Positions 9,022-17,750 of a stretch of 64,000 nucleotides of DNA are shown piece after piece. This DNA is from Pseudomonas cerasi (GTDB lineage: Bacteria > Pseudomonadota > Gammaproteobacteria > Pseudomonadales > Pseudomonadaceae). The translations under genes were made by a program, and so were the position numbers. The notes below the pieces were generated by a model. It saw nothing but the letters and a program-made list of their open reading frames with translations, did no database searches and was not told where the DNA came from. How positions within the stretch are numbered: position 1 is the first letter of the stretch; each line of letters begins with the position of its first letter. Location: assembly GCF_900074915.1 (NCBI RefSeq), contig NZ_LT222319.1:5511501-5575500 (forward strand), given 5' to 3'.

Positions 9022-10524
9022 ATGCCGCACTCAACACCCAAGAATTTTTCACTGATCGCCGCTATCGACCTGGGCTCCAACAGCTTTCATATGGTTGTGG
9101 CAAAAGCCAATCAGGGCGAGATTCGCATTCTTGAGCGCCTGGGCGAGAAGGTGCAGTTGGCCGCTGGCATCGACGAAGAGCGCCAGCTGACCGAAGAATC
9201 CATGCAACGCGGTCTCGACTGCCTGAAACGTTTCGCCCAGTTGATCAACGGGCTGCCGCTCGGTGCGGTGCGCATCGTGGGCACCAATGCCCTGCGCGAG
9301 GCGCGTAACCGCAACGACTTCATTCACCGCGCCGAAGAAATCCTCGGCCACCCGGTGGAAGTGATTTCCGGCCGCGAGGAAGCGCGCCTCATTTATCTGG
9401 GCGTCTCCCACACGCTGGCCGATACCCCGGGCAAACGTCTGGTCGCCGACATCGGCGGCGGCAGTACCGAATTCATCATCGGTCAGCGCTTCGAGCCGCT
9501 GCTGCGTGAAAGCCTGCAGATGGGCTGCGTGAGTTTTACCCAGCGCTACTTCCGCGACGGCAAGGTGACACCGGCCCGTTATGCTCAGGCCTACACCGCT
9601 GCCCGTCTGGAAATCATGAGCATCGAACACGCACTGCATCGCCTCAAGTGGGATGAAGCGATTGGTTCGTCAGGCACCATTCGTGCTATCGGCCTGGCGC
9701 TCAAGGCCAATGGTTACGGCGCTGGCGAGGTCAACGCCGAAGGGCTGGCCTGGCTCAAGCGCAAGCTGTTCAAGCTGGGTGATGTGGAAAAGATCGACTT
9801 CGACGGCATCAAGCCCGACCGTCGCGCCATTTTCCCCGCAGGCCTGGCGATTCTCGAAGCCATCTTCGACGCCCTCGAACTCAAGCGCATGGATCACTGC
9901 GAAGGTGCCCTGCGTGAAGGCGTGCTGTATGACCTGATGGGCCGCCATCATCATGAAGACGTCCGTGAGCGTACGCTCAGCTCGCTGATGGAGCGTTATC
10001 ACGTCGATCTGGAACAGGCGGCACGCGTCGAAGCCAAGGCGCTGCACGCACTGGAGCAAGTCGCCGAGAGCTGGGAATTACAGCACGAGAGCTACGCCGA
10101 ACTGCTGAGCTGGGCGGCCAAGGTGCACGAAATCGGCCTGGACATCGCCCACTATCACTACCACAAGCACGGCGCGTACCTGATCGAGCACTCCGACCTG
10201 GCCGGTTTCTCACGCGAAGACCAGCAAATGCTCGCACTGCTGGTGCGCGGTCATCGCCGTAATATTCCCAAGGACAAGTTCGCCGATTTCGGCGACGAAG
10301 GCATCAAGCTGATTCGCTTGTGCGTGCTGTTGCGCTTTGCGATTCTGTTTCACCACATTCGCGGCACCCAAGAGATGCCACGTGTGGTGTTGCGTGCCGA
10401 CGGCCCGAATCTGGACGCCGAATTCCCGAAAGGCTGGCTGGACAACAACCAGCTGACTCAGGCCGACTTCGCCCTGGAAGCGGAGTGGCTGACCCGAGTC
10501 GGCATCGTCTTCAGCGTACGCTGA
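9022..10524 (+). CDS. ppx: Exopolyphosphatase
   Basis: Ppx releases terminal phosphate from inorganic polyphosphate. The protein is 500 residues when started at the ATG at 9022. The N-terminal ASKHA fold shows the phosphate-1 motif AAIDLGSNSFHMVV (near residue 13) and the phosphate-2 motif VADIGGGSTEF. The C-terminal part (about 310-500) has the HD-like helical domain found in long Ppx proteins. An upstream in-frame start at 8944 would add 26 unrelated residues from the repeat border and is rejected. Its 3' end overlaps the convergent ppk gene by 14 bases, so synthesis and degradation of polyphosphate are encoded tail to tail. Confidence 0.96.
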   Translation: MPHSTPKNFSLIAAIDLGSNSFHMVVAKANQGEIRILERLGEKVQLAAGIDEERQLTEESMQRGLDCLKRFAQLINGLPLGAVRIVGTNALREARNRNDFIHRAEEILGHPVEVISGREEARLIYLGVSHTLADTPGKRLVADIGGGSTEFIIGQRFEPLLRESLQMGCVSFTQRYFRDGKVTPARYAQAYTAARLEIMSIEHALHRLKWDEAIGSSGTIRAIGLALKANGYGAGEVNAEGLAWLKRKLFKLGDVEKIDFDGIKPDRRAIFPAGLAILEAIFDALELKRMDHCEGALREGVLYDLMGRHHHEDVRERTLSSLMERYHVDLEQAARVEAKALHALEQVAESWELQHESYAELLSWAAKVHEIGLDIAHYHYHKHGAYLIEHSDLAGFSREDQQMLALLVRGHRRNIPKDKFADFGDEGIKLIRLCVLLRFAILFHHIRGTQEMPRVVLRADGPNLDAEFPKGWLDNNQLTQADFALEAEWLTRVGIVFSVR

Positions 10525-12721
10525 GGACCGGGTTGCTCAGGCGCTCCAAAAGGGTCGCCTGGGCGCTTCGCGGGTTCTGATTACCGGTCGGCGTGCTGCG
10601 CACGTAACGCCCGTCCGGCTGCAACAGCCAACTGTGGGTGTTGTCGGTCAGATAGCTTTCCAGTTCCTTTTTCACACGCAGAATCAACTTCTTGCCTTCC
10701 ACCGGGAAGCAGGTCTCGACACGCTTGTCGAGGTTGCGCTCCATCCAGTCGGCACTCGACAGGAACATCTGCTCGTCGCCGCCGTTAAGGAAGTAGAACA
10801 CTCGCGTGTGTTCCAGGAAGCGGCCGATGATCGAGCGCACATGGATATTGTGCGAAACCCCGGCGATGCCCGGACGCAGACAGCACATGCCGCGCACCAC
10901 CAGATCGATGCGCACACCGGACTGGCTGGCCTTGTACAACGCCCGGATGATCTTCGGATCGGTCAGCGAGTTGAACTTGGCGATGATGTGCGCAGGCTTG
11001 CCGTCGAGCGCAAATTGCGTCTCGCGGGCGATCATGTCGAGCATGCCTTTCTTGAGCGTGAACGGCGCGTGCAGCAGCTTCTTCATGCGCAGCGTCTTGC
11101 CCATGCCGATCAACTGACTGAACAGTTTGCCGACGTCTTCGCACAACGCGTCATCGGAGGTCAGCAAGCTGTAGTCGGTATACAGACGCGCGTTACCGGC
11201 GTGGTAGTTACCGGTCCCGAGATGCGCATAACGCACGATCTCGCCCGCTTCGCGACGCAGAATCAACATCATCTTGGCGTGGGTCTTGAAGCCGACCACG
11301 CCGTAGATCACCACTGCACCGGCGGCCTGCAGACGGCTGGCCAGTTGCAGGTTGGACTCTTCGTCGAAACGCGCACGCAGCTCGATCACCGCAGTGACTT
11401 CCTTACCGTTACGCGCGGCATCGACCAGCGCATCGACGATTTCCGAGTTCGCGCCGCTGCGATACAGCGTCTGGCGTACCGCAAGCACGTGCGGGTCTTT
11501 TGCCGCCTGGCGCAGCAGGTCGACCACTGGCGTGAAGGACTCGAAAGGGTGCAGCAACAGGATGTCCTGTTTGCTGACCACGCTGAAAACGTTTTCGCTG
11601 TTCTGCAGCAGCTTGGGAATGGCTGGCGTGAACGGCGGGTATTGCAATTCGGGGTGGCTGTCCAGGCCGGTGATGCTGAACAGACGTGTCAGGTTGACCG
11701 GACCATTCACCTGATACAGCTCGGACTCGTTCAGGTTGAACTGCTTGAGCAGGTAGTCCGACAGGTGTTTCGGGCAGGTATCCGCCACTTCCAGACGTAC
11801 CGCATCACCATAGCGACGCGAGAACAACTCGCCACGCAGTGCGCGCGCCAGGTCTTCCACATCTTCGGAGTCCAGCGCCAGGTCGGCGTTTCGGGTCAGG
11901 CGGAACTGGTAGCAGCCCTTGACCTTCATGCCCTGAAACAGATCGTCAGCGTGGGCGTGGATCATCGACGACAGGAACACGAAGTTGTCGCCAGGCCCGC
12001 AGACATCTTCCGGCACTTTGATCACACGCGGCAGCAGACGCGGCGCGGGAATGATCGCAAGACCGGAGTCGCGCCCGAAGGCATCGATACCTTCAAGCTC
12101 GACGATGAAGTTCAGGCTCTTGTTGACCAGCAACGGGAACGGGTGCGTCGGATCGAGACCGATCGGGGTGATGATCGGCGCGATCTCGTCGCGGAAATAG
12201 CGTCGTACCCAGGCCTTGAGCTTGGCCGTCCAGTGACGGCGGCGAATGAAGCGGACCTGATGTTTCTCCAGCTCCGGCAGCAGAATGTCGTTGAGAATCG
12301 CGTACTGACGATCCACGTGACCGTGTACCAGTTCGCTGATCCTGGCCAGCGCCTGATGCGGCTGCAGACCATCGGCGCCCGCCTGTTCGCGGGCAAAGGT
12401 GATCTGTTTCTTCAGGCCCGCAACACGAATCTCGAAGAACTCATCGAGGTTGCTGGAGAAGATCAGCAGAAACTTCAGCCGCTCCAGCAATGGGTAGGAC
12501 TCATCGAGCGCCTGTTCCAGAACCCGGATATTGAACTGCAGTTGCGACAGTTCACGGTGGATATACAGGCTGCTGTCGTCCAGGTTCGGGGCGACGATAG
12601 CGGGCACCGCAGCGGCGGGTGCCTCGATGGCCGGGATTACTTCGATGTCAGGTTCGACCACGGGCGTTGCCTCCGGGACATCGACTTGAACAGCGGCTTC
12701 GATGAGTACTTCGGTATTCAT
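10511..12721 (-). CDS. ppk: Polyphosphate kinase
   Basis: Ppk1 reversibly transfers ATP gamma-phosphate to polyphosphate. The protein has 736 residues. It carries an Ala/Val/Pro-rich N-terminal extension of about 45 residues before the usual core start (SSLYIHRELSQLQFNIRVL), then the N, head, C1 and C2 domains. The autophosphorylated histidine lies in RYAHLGTGNYHAGNARLYTD, and the second catalytic region is near SIIGRFLEHTRVFYF. The start ATG is at 12719-12721. It lies 16 bases downstream of hemB in the same direction. The last 14 bases overlap the end of ppx on the other strand, leaving no room for a separate terminator. Confidence 0.97.
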   Translation of the reverse strand: MNTEVLIEAAVQVDVPEATPVVEPDIEVIPAIEAPAAAVPAIVAPNLDDSSLYIHRELSQLQFNIRVLEQALDESYPLLERLKFLLIFSSNLDEFFEIRVAGLKKQITFAREQAGADGLQPHQALARISELVHGHVDRQYAILNDILLPELEKHQVRFIRRRHWTAKLKAWVRRYFRDEIAPIITPIGLDPTHPFPLLVNKSLNFIVELEGIDAFGRDSGLAIIPAPRLLPRVIKVPEDVCGPGDNFVFLSSMIHAHADDLFQGMKVKGCYQFRLTRNADLALDSEDVEDLARALRGELFSRRYGDAVRLEVADTCPKHLSDYLLKQFNLNESELYQVNGPVNLTRLFSITGLDSHPELQYPPFTPAIPKLLQNSENVFSVVSKQDILLLHPFESFTPVVDLLRQAAKDPHVLAVRQTLYRSGANSEIVDALVDAARNGKEVTAVIELRARFDEESNLQLASRLQAAGAVVIYGVVGFKTHAKMMLILRREAGEIVRYAHLGTGNYHAGNARLYTDYSLLTSDDALCEDVGKLFSQLIGMGKTLRMKKLLHAPFTLKKGMLDMIARETQFALDGKPAHIIAKFNSLTDPKIIRALYKASQSGVRIDLVVRGMCCLRPGIAGVSHNIHVRSIIGRFLEHTRVFYFLNGGDEQMFLSSADWMERNLDKRVETCFPVEGKKLILRVKKELESYLTDNTHSWLLQPDGRYVRSTPTGNQNPRSAQATLLERLSNPVLSVR

Positions 12722-12737
12722 GAATGTTCCTGTGAGG

Positions 12738-13748
12738 CTATTGCCCCTTCAACAGTTGAGCGGCGCGGACAGCAAAGTAGGTAAGGATGCCGTCGGCACC
12801 GGCGCGTTTGAAGGCAGTGAGGGATTCGAGAATCACCCCTTCACTCAGCCAACCGTTCTGGATTGCGGCCATGTGCATCGCGTATTCACCGCTGACCTGA
12901 TAAACAAAGGTCGGCACTTTGAACTCATCCTTGACCCTGTACAGAATGTCCAGATAAGGCATGCCAGGCTTGACCATGACCATGTCGGCGCCTTCGGCAA
13001 GGTCGGCTGCCACTTCGTGCAGGGCCTCGCTGCTGTTGGCCGGGTCCATCTGATAAGAGGCCTTGTTGGCCTTGCCCAGATTCAGCGAAGAACCCACCGC
13101 GTCACGGAACGGACCGTAGTAGGCACTGGCGTACTTGGCCGAATAGGCCATGATCCTGACATTCACATGCCCGGCCAGCTCCAAAGACTCGCGGATGGCC
13201 TGAATGCGACCGTCCATCATGTCCGACGGCGCGACCACCTGAGCACCGGCATCGGCGTGCGACAGCGCCTGCTTCACCAGCGCGTCGACGGTGATGTCGT
13301 TCTGAACATAGCCCTCTTCGTCGAGGATGCCGTCCTGACCATGGGTGGTGAACGGGTCCAGCGCCACATCAGTGATGACGCCCAGCTCCGGAAAACGGTC
13401 ACGCAGGGCGCGGGTCGCGCGCTGGGCGATGCCGTCCGGGTTCCAGGCTTCGGCACCGTCGAGGGATTTCTTTTCCGGCGGTGTCACCGGGAACAGCGCC
13501 AGCGCAGGGATACCCAACGCGACCCAGTGTTCGGCTTCCTTGAGCAACAGATCCACACTCAAGCGCTCGACCCCGGGCATCGAGGCGATGGATTCACGAC
13601 GGTTTTCACCATCGAGGACAAATACGGGAAGAATCAGATCGTCGACAGTGACAACGTTTTCACGCACCAGCCTACGGGAAAAGTCGTCGCGGCGATTACG
13701 GCGCAGACGAGTGAGAGGAAACAGGCGGTTGGCGGGGGTAAAGCTCAC
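12738..13748 (-). CDS. hemB: Delta-aminolevulinic acid dehydratase (porphobilinogen synthase)
   Basis: Condenses two 5-aminolevulinate molecules into porphobilinogen for haem synthesis. The 336-residue protein has the Schiff-base lysines in MAYSAKYAS and VMVKPGMPYLD. The metal-site segment reads DVALDPFTTHGQDG, so aspartates replace the cysteines of zinc-type enzymes; this matches the magnesium-dependent Pseudomonas type. The start is a GTG at 13746-13748 with AGGAG upstream, and a GCCCGC/GCGGGC hairpin (13761-13776) lies directly 5' of that ribosome-binding site. It precedes ppk by 16 bases. Confidence 0.97.
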   Translation of the reverse strand: MSFTPANRLFPLTRLRRNRRDDFSRRLVRENVVTVDDLILPVFVLDGENRRESIASMPGVERLSVDLLLKEAEHWVALGIPALALFPVTPPEKKSLDGAEAWNPDGIAQRATRALRDRFPELGVITDVALDPFTTHGQDGILDEEGYVQNDITVDALVKQALSHADAGAQVVAPSDMMDGRIQAIRESLELAGHVNVRIMAYSAKYASAYYGPFRDAVGSSLNLGKANKASYQMDPANSSEALHEVAADLAEGADMVMVKPGMPYLDILYRVKDEFKVPTFVYQVSGEYAMHMAAIQNGWLSEGVILESLTAFKRAGADGILTYFAVRAAQLLKGQ

Positions 13749-13914
13749 GGCGAGACTCCTGAGCCCGCTTACGCGGGCAAGCGCGACAGTTATAAGCCGC
13801 CATTATGACCAATGTGTGACAGTCATGGTTCGACCTGCGACTGCACGTCGCGGTCACGGCCTTCAAGGGGATACGACCATTGTGGTTGCAAGAATCTTTA
13901 ACGTCGAGACACAT

Positions 13915-13998
13915 ATGGACACTTTCATGATTGCCTTGGGCGCGTTAGGCTGCGCGTTCATTTCGCCAGCATCCAGACAATGCTCCAGAATTTCTTGA
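13915..13998 (+). CDS. Possible 27-codon leader frame overlapping the DedA start
   Basis: An ATG at 13915 opens a short frame (MDTFMIALGALGCAF...) that ends with TGA at 13996-13998, 19 bases inside the DedA gene in another frame. GAG lies 7 bases upstream. DedA lacks its own ribosome-binding site, so translational coupling is conceivable. There is no homology I recognise, and it may be chance. Confidence 0.2.
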   Translation: MDTFMIALGALGCAFISPASRQCSRIS

Positions 13999-14642
13999 AC
14001 GAATTCGGCTACTTTGCCCTGTTCCTCGGCACCTTTTTTGAAGGCGAGACCATTCTGGTTCTTGCCGGATTCCTGGCGTTTCGCGGATACATGGACCTCA
14101 ACATCGTCATCCTCGTGGCCTTTTGTGGCAGTTATGCGGGTGACCAGTTGTGGTATTTCATGGGGCGCAAGCACGGCCGCAAGCTCCTGGCGCGCAAGCC
14201 TCGCTGGCAACTCATGGGCGACAAGGCCCTGCGGCTGGTCCGCAAGCACCCGGATATCTGGGTATTGAGCTTCCGCTTCGTGTACGGGCTGCGAACGGTC
14301 ATGCCCGTGGCCATCGGCCTGTCAGGTTATCCACCCGGGCGTTATCTTCTGCTGAACGGTATCGGCGCAGCTGTCTGGGCTGCGGCGCTGGGTTCGGCTG
14401 CTTACCACTTCGGCGCGGTTCTCGAAGGCTTGCTGGGCAACGTCAAGAAATATGAACTCTGGGTGCTGGGCGCGCTGGTACTGCTGGGGCTGGCCCTGTG
14501 GATACGCAGACGCATCAAGAACGCCCGCATCGCCCGTGAAGAGCGTGCAGAAAAGAGCCGCTTCTGCGCATCGGCAGCGGCCTCCGACCTGGAAACGCCG
14601 GTCACCGTGCCCGTCGATCTGACGAAAAAGTCCGACGAATAA
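13980..14642 (+). CDS. DedA-family inner-membrane protein
   Basis: A 220-residue member of the DedA/VTT superfamily, linked in other bacteria to lipid-carrier recycling (undecaprenyl phosphate flipping), membrane potential and polymyxin resistance. The family motifs are present: FFEGETILVLAGFLA near residues 18-32, GSYAGDQLWYFMGRKHG, and FRFVYGLRTVMPVAIGLSG. Four to five hydrophobic segments are followed by a basic cytoplasmic tail (about 175-220). The ATG at 13980 has no clear ribosome-binding site; a 27-codon frame starting at 13915 ends just after it and could couple translation. Family assignment is firm, the exact substrate is not. Confidence 0.88.
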   Translation: MLQNFLNEFGYFALFLGTFFEGETILVLAGFLAFRGYMDLNIVILVAFCGSYAGDQLWYFMGRKHGRKLLARKPRWQLMGDKALRLVRKHPDIWVLSFRFVYGLRTVMPVAIGLSGYPPGRYLLLNGIGAAVWAAALGSAAYHFGAVLEGLLGNVKKYELWVLGALVLLGLALWIRRRIKNARIAREERAEKSRFCASAAASDLETPVTVPVDLTKKSDE

Positions 14643-14850
14643 ACTCCCCCGTACCTCTCCCGAGCGCAGGCTGACAGGCCTCGCTCGGCGACAGCGCACA
14701 GACGCTGCCGACCTCGCGACCACCACCCTCTCCATGCACCTTGTGCGCAGCCAGCAATCCCTCAACTGAACACTCGGCCCGCAAAGCGATCAACTGAACA
14801 GACAAATTAAAAGAAGCCTTAGGTTGCTCAAGCACAAGGAGCCGAAATCG

Positions 14851-15519
14851 ATGCAGAAAAAAGTGGCTGTAATCCTCTCCGGCTGTGGCGTCTACGACGG
14901 TGCCGAGATTCACGAAAGCGTTCTTACCCTGTTGCGCCTGGATCAGCGCGGTGCGCAGGTTCAGTGCTTCGCGCCTGACATCACTCAGCATCACGTCATC
15001 AATCACCTGAGCGGTGAGGAAATGCCCGAGTCGCGCAATGTACTGGTCGAGTCTGCGCGCATTGCACGGGGCGAAGTGAAGGACATCCGCGAGGCGAATG
15101 CCGAAGACTTTGACGCCCTGATCATCCCGGGCGGTTTCGGCTCGGCAAAGAATCTTTCCGACCTTGCCCTGCAAGGCCATGCCTGCCAGGTCGAAGCCGG
15201 GTTGCTGGAGCTCGCCGAGGCGTTTGTCGAAGCCGGCAAACCGGTCGGGCTGATCTGCATCACCCCGGTACTTGCGGCCAAGATCTATGGTCCCGGCGTG
15301 ACCTGCACCATCGGTAACGACCCTGAAACCGCCGCGGCCATCACCAAAATGGGTGGCAGTCATTCAGAATGCGCCGTCGATGACATCGTCGAGGACGAAG
15401 CGCGAAAACTGGTCAGCACGCCTGCCTATATGGTCGCCAAAAGCATCAGCGAGGCGGCCTCGGGCATCAATAAGCTGGTTGACCGTGTGCTGGAGCTGAC
15501 TCACGAGGGCGATGTCTGA
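14851..15519 (+). CDS. elbB: Glyoxalase/isoprenoid-associated protein ElbB (DJ-1/PfpI-like)
   Basis: A 222-residue protein of the class I glutamine-amidotransferase-like DJ-1/PfpI superfamily, close to E. coli ElbB (217 residues), which has been linked to isoprenoid synthesis and shows glyoxalase activity. The N-terminus KKVAVILSGCGVYDGAEIHE and the segment DFDALIIPGGFGSAKNLSDLA are diagnostic, and the nucleophile-elbow region is VGLICITPVLAAKIYG. The ATG at 14851 follows AAGGAG (14838-14843). It stands alone between DedA and a hairpin terminator. Physiological role in pseudomonads is uncertain. Confidence 0.88.
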   Translation: MQKKVAVILSGCGVYDGAEIHESVLTLLRLDQRGAQVQCFAPDITQHHVINHLSGEEMPESRNVLVESARIARGEVKDIREANAEDFDALIIPGGFGSAKNLSDLALQGHACQVEAGLLELAEAFVEAGKPVGLICITPVLAAKIYGPGVTCTIGNDPETAAAITKMGGSHSECAVDDIVEDEARKLVSTPAYMVAKSISEAASGINKLVDRVLELTHEGDV

Positions 15520-15531
15520 CCGTCGCCCTGT

Positions 15532-15570
15532 CTGCAAAACACCGCCCGTCAGGCGAGCGGTGTTTTGCAG
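15532..15570 (+). terminator. Hairpin terminator after elbB
   Basis: CTGCAAAACACCGC (15532-15545) pairs perfectly with GCGGTGTTTTGCAG (15557-15570), a 14-bp stem with an 11-base loop, beginning 12 bases after the elbB stop. There is no separate U tract; the T run lies in the 3' arm of the stem, so strength is uncertain. Confidence 0.6.
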
Positions 15571-15604
15571 GCCGACCTTAGTGATCCATCCGGGCTTTAT
15601 GCTG

Positions 15605-15624
15605 TACTGTACGCATGAACAGTA
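15605..15624. promoter_or_regulatory. LexA box (SOS operator) upstream of the radical-SAM gene
   Basis: TACTGTACGCATGAACAGTA contains CTGT-N8-ACAG with the flanking TA on both sides, a perfect symmetric LexA site in its outer positions. It ends 15 bases before the ATG of the radical-SAM gene at 15640, where bound LexA would block transcription. I recall the P. aeruginosa homologue PA0069 being listed among LexA-regulated genes. Confidence 0.85.
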
Positions 15625-15639
15625 TATGAGTAATGCCAG

Positions 15640-16698
15640 ATGTCCAGCCTCTATCCGGTTCGTGGCCGAGGTACTGCCAGCAATCCGCATAACCGTTTCG
15701 CACCCAGTCAATCAGTGGCTGAAGACGATGGCTGGTATCAGGAAGTGCCACTCACGCAAGGCACCCAGGTCACCAGCGAAACAGCCAAAAGCATCATCAC
15801 CCGCAACAGCTCGCCGGATATCCCCTTTGACAGGTCGATCAACCCTTACCGGGGCTGCGAGCACGGCTGCATCTATTGTTTCGCCAGACCCAGCCACGCC
15901 TATTGGGACATGTCTCCCGGCCTGGACTTCGAGACCAAGCTGATCGCCAAGACCAACGCGGCGGCGTTGCTCGAGCAACAGCTCTCCAAACCCGGCTACC
16001 GCTGCGCGCCCATCACCCTCGGGGCCAACACCGACCCCTACCAGCCGATCGAACGGGAGTACCGCATCACCCGGGCGACGCTTGAGGTGTTGCTGCGCTA
16101 TCGGCATCCGGTCAGCATCATTACCAAAGGCTCGCTGATCCTGCGCGACCTGGATCTGCTGGCAGAAATGGCCAGGCTGCGGCTGGTGTCGGTCTTCATC
16201 AGCCTGACGACGCTGGATGACGAGCTCAAATGCATCCTCGAACCCAGGGCAGCGGCGCCCAAGGCTCGCCTGCGGGCCATTCGGGTATTGCGTCAGGCAG
16301 GTGTCCCGGTCGGCGTGCTGTGTGCGCCGATGATCCCGATGATCAACGACAGCGAGCTGGAGGCGCTACTGAGCGAAGCGAAGGCTGCGGGCGCCCTGAG
16401 CGCCAGCTACGTCATGCTGCGCCTGCCGCTGGAAGTCGCGCCGCTGTTCGACGAGTGGTTGAAGACACATTACCCGCAACGCGCCGATCATGTGATGAGT
16501 CTGATTCGTCAAAGTCGCGGCGGAGCCGTGTACGACAGCACATTTGGTTCTCGAATGCGTGGCGAAGGACCGTTTGCCGACCTGCTGGCTCAACGCTATG
16601 CCTTGGCAATCAAACGACTCGGATTGAACAAACGTGGTGGATTTGCACTCGATTGCGATGCGTTTTGTCCGCCGGGAGGACAAATGTCGCTGCTGTGA
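15640..16698 (+). CDS. PA0069-family radical-SAM protein (SplB-related)
   Basis: A 352-residue radical S-adenosylmethionine protein. The cluster motif CX3CX2C is C73-C77-C80 (RGCEHGCIYCF), followed by GANTDPYQPIE and the TKGSLILRDLDLL strand typical of the Rv2578c/PA0069 group. These proteins resemble the spore photoproduct lyase SplB family at low level, and a DNA-repair role has been suggested but not shown. A LexA box directly upstream supports a DNA-damage function. The C-terminus contains a further Cys-rich segment (LDCDAFCPPGG). It is monocistronic, between elbB and the carbonic anhydrase. The reaction is unknown. Confidence 0.85.
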   Translation: MSSLYPVRGRGTASNPHNRFAPSQSVAEDDGWYQEVPLTQGTQVTSETAKSIITRNSSPDIPFDRSINPYRGCEHGCIYCFARPSHAYWDMSPGLDFETKLIAKTNAAALLEQQLSKPGYRCAPITLGANTDPYQPIEREYRITRATLEVLLRYRHPVSIITKGSLILRDLDLLAEMARLRLVSVFISLTTLDDELKCILEPRAAAPKARLRAIRVLRQAGVPVGVLCAPMIPMINDSELEALLSEAKAAGALSASYVMLRLPLEVAPLFDEWLKTHYPQRADHVMSLIRQSRGGAVYDSTFGSRMRGEGPFADLLAQRYALAIKRLGLNKRGGFALDCDAFCPPGGQMSLL

Positions 16699-16905
16699 CG
16701 AACTTGGTACTATCGTGCAAACCCGCGTCCCAGAGCCATCGCATTCAGTTTCGTTTAAGCTTCGGCGATTAGTCTGTTACTCGGAGTGTCATCAGCGATA
16801 GCGCTCAAGGGATTTGTTCGTGATGCCCTTCAGAGAGGGATCACATCCGGCTCTGGTCAAACAGGCATGAAGAATCCACATCAATTCGTCAGAGAGGATG
16901 AAGAC

Positions 16906-17646
16906 ATGACAGACATCGGTAAACAGCATTCGGCTACGTCGTCCAGCACATCAAGCCATTCAGACAGCGCCGACGTAGCGTTGAAACATATCGTCGATGG
17001 CTTTGTACATTTCCGTAACGAGGTCTTCCCCCAGCAGGAAGAGCTGTTCAAGAAGCTGGCGACTGCCCAATCGCCACGGGCCATGTTCATCACCTGCGCC
17101 GACTCGCGCATCGTGCCCGAATTGATCACCCAAAGTTCGCCTGGCGACCTGTTCGTCACGCGTAACGTCGGCAACGTCGTCCCGCCGTATGGCCAGATGA
17201 ACGGCGGCGTGTCCACCGCTCTGGAATACGCAGTGGTTGCACTGGGCGTGCAGCACATCATCGTTTGCGGACACTCTGACTGCGGCGCCATGCGCGCAGT
17301 GCTCAACCCTGACAGCCTGGACAAGATGCCTACGGTAAAAGCCTGGTTGCGTCATGCCGAGGTTGCCCGCACGGTAGTCGAGCAGAACTGCAGCTGCAGC
17401 GGCGAACTGGAAACCATGCAGGTCCTGACTCAGGAAAACGTGATTTCCCAGTTGCAACACCTGCGCACCCACCCTTCGGTCGCAGCAAAAATGGCCAGCG
17501 GCCAATTGTTCATTCACGGCTGGGTCTACAGCATCGAAACCAGCGAAATCCTGGCTTATGACGCCGAGCTCGATCGTTTCATACCGCTCGACGGTTCGGG
17601 ACCGACGCCGATGGCTTCACCGAAAGCACGCTTTTCAGCCGACTGA
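16906..17646 (+). CDS. Beta-class carbonic anhydrase
   Basis: Interconverts CO2 and bicarbonate. With the ATG at 16906 (preceded by GAGAGGATG) the protein has 246 residues. Zinc ligands and catalytic dyad are visible: C64 with D66 and R68 in ITCADSR, H122 and C125 in CGHSDCGAMRA. A Ser/Thr/His-rich N-terminus of about 22 residues precedes the fold. An in-frame start at 16786 would add 40 residues with no ribosome-binding site. A SulP-type anion transporter follows 104 bases downstream, as in P. aeruginosa PA0102-PA0103, suggesting joint bicarbonate supply. Confidence 0.93.
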   Translation: MTDIGKQHSATSSSTSSHSDSADVALKHIVDGFVHFRNEVFPQQEELFKKLATAQSPRAMFITCADSRIVPELITQSSPGDLFVTRNVGNVVPPYGQMNGGVSTALEYAVVALGVQHIIVCGHSDCGAMRAVLNPDSLDKMPTVKAWLRHAEVARTVVEQNCSCSGELETMQVLTQENVISQLQHLRTHPSVAAKMASGQLFIHGWVYSIETSEILAYDAELDRFIPLDGSGPTPMASPKARFSAD

Positions 17647-17750
17647 TCACCAGTCCGACTGACGGCAAGCCCTTCTTTATCAGCTGATGGCGGCTGCGCA
17701 GGATGCGCGTCGCCCGTCTTGCCTCGTCTGAAGAATTCCGGAGAAGCGTC

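Noticed and set aside
16699..16760. Sigma-54 promoter upstream of the carbonic anhydrase (TGGTACTATCGTGCA)
   Set aside because: The GG and GC dinucleotides have 9 rather than 10 bases between them and the -24 core is TGGTA, so the match is not convincing.
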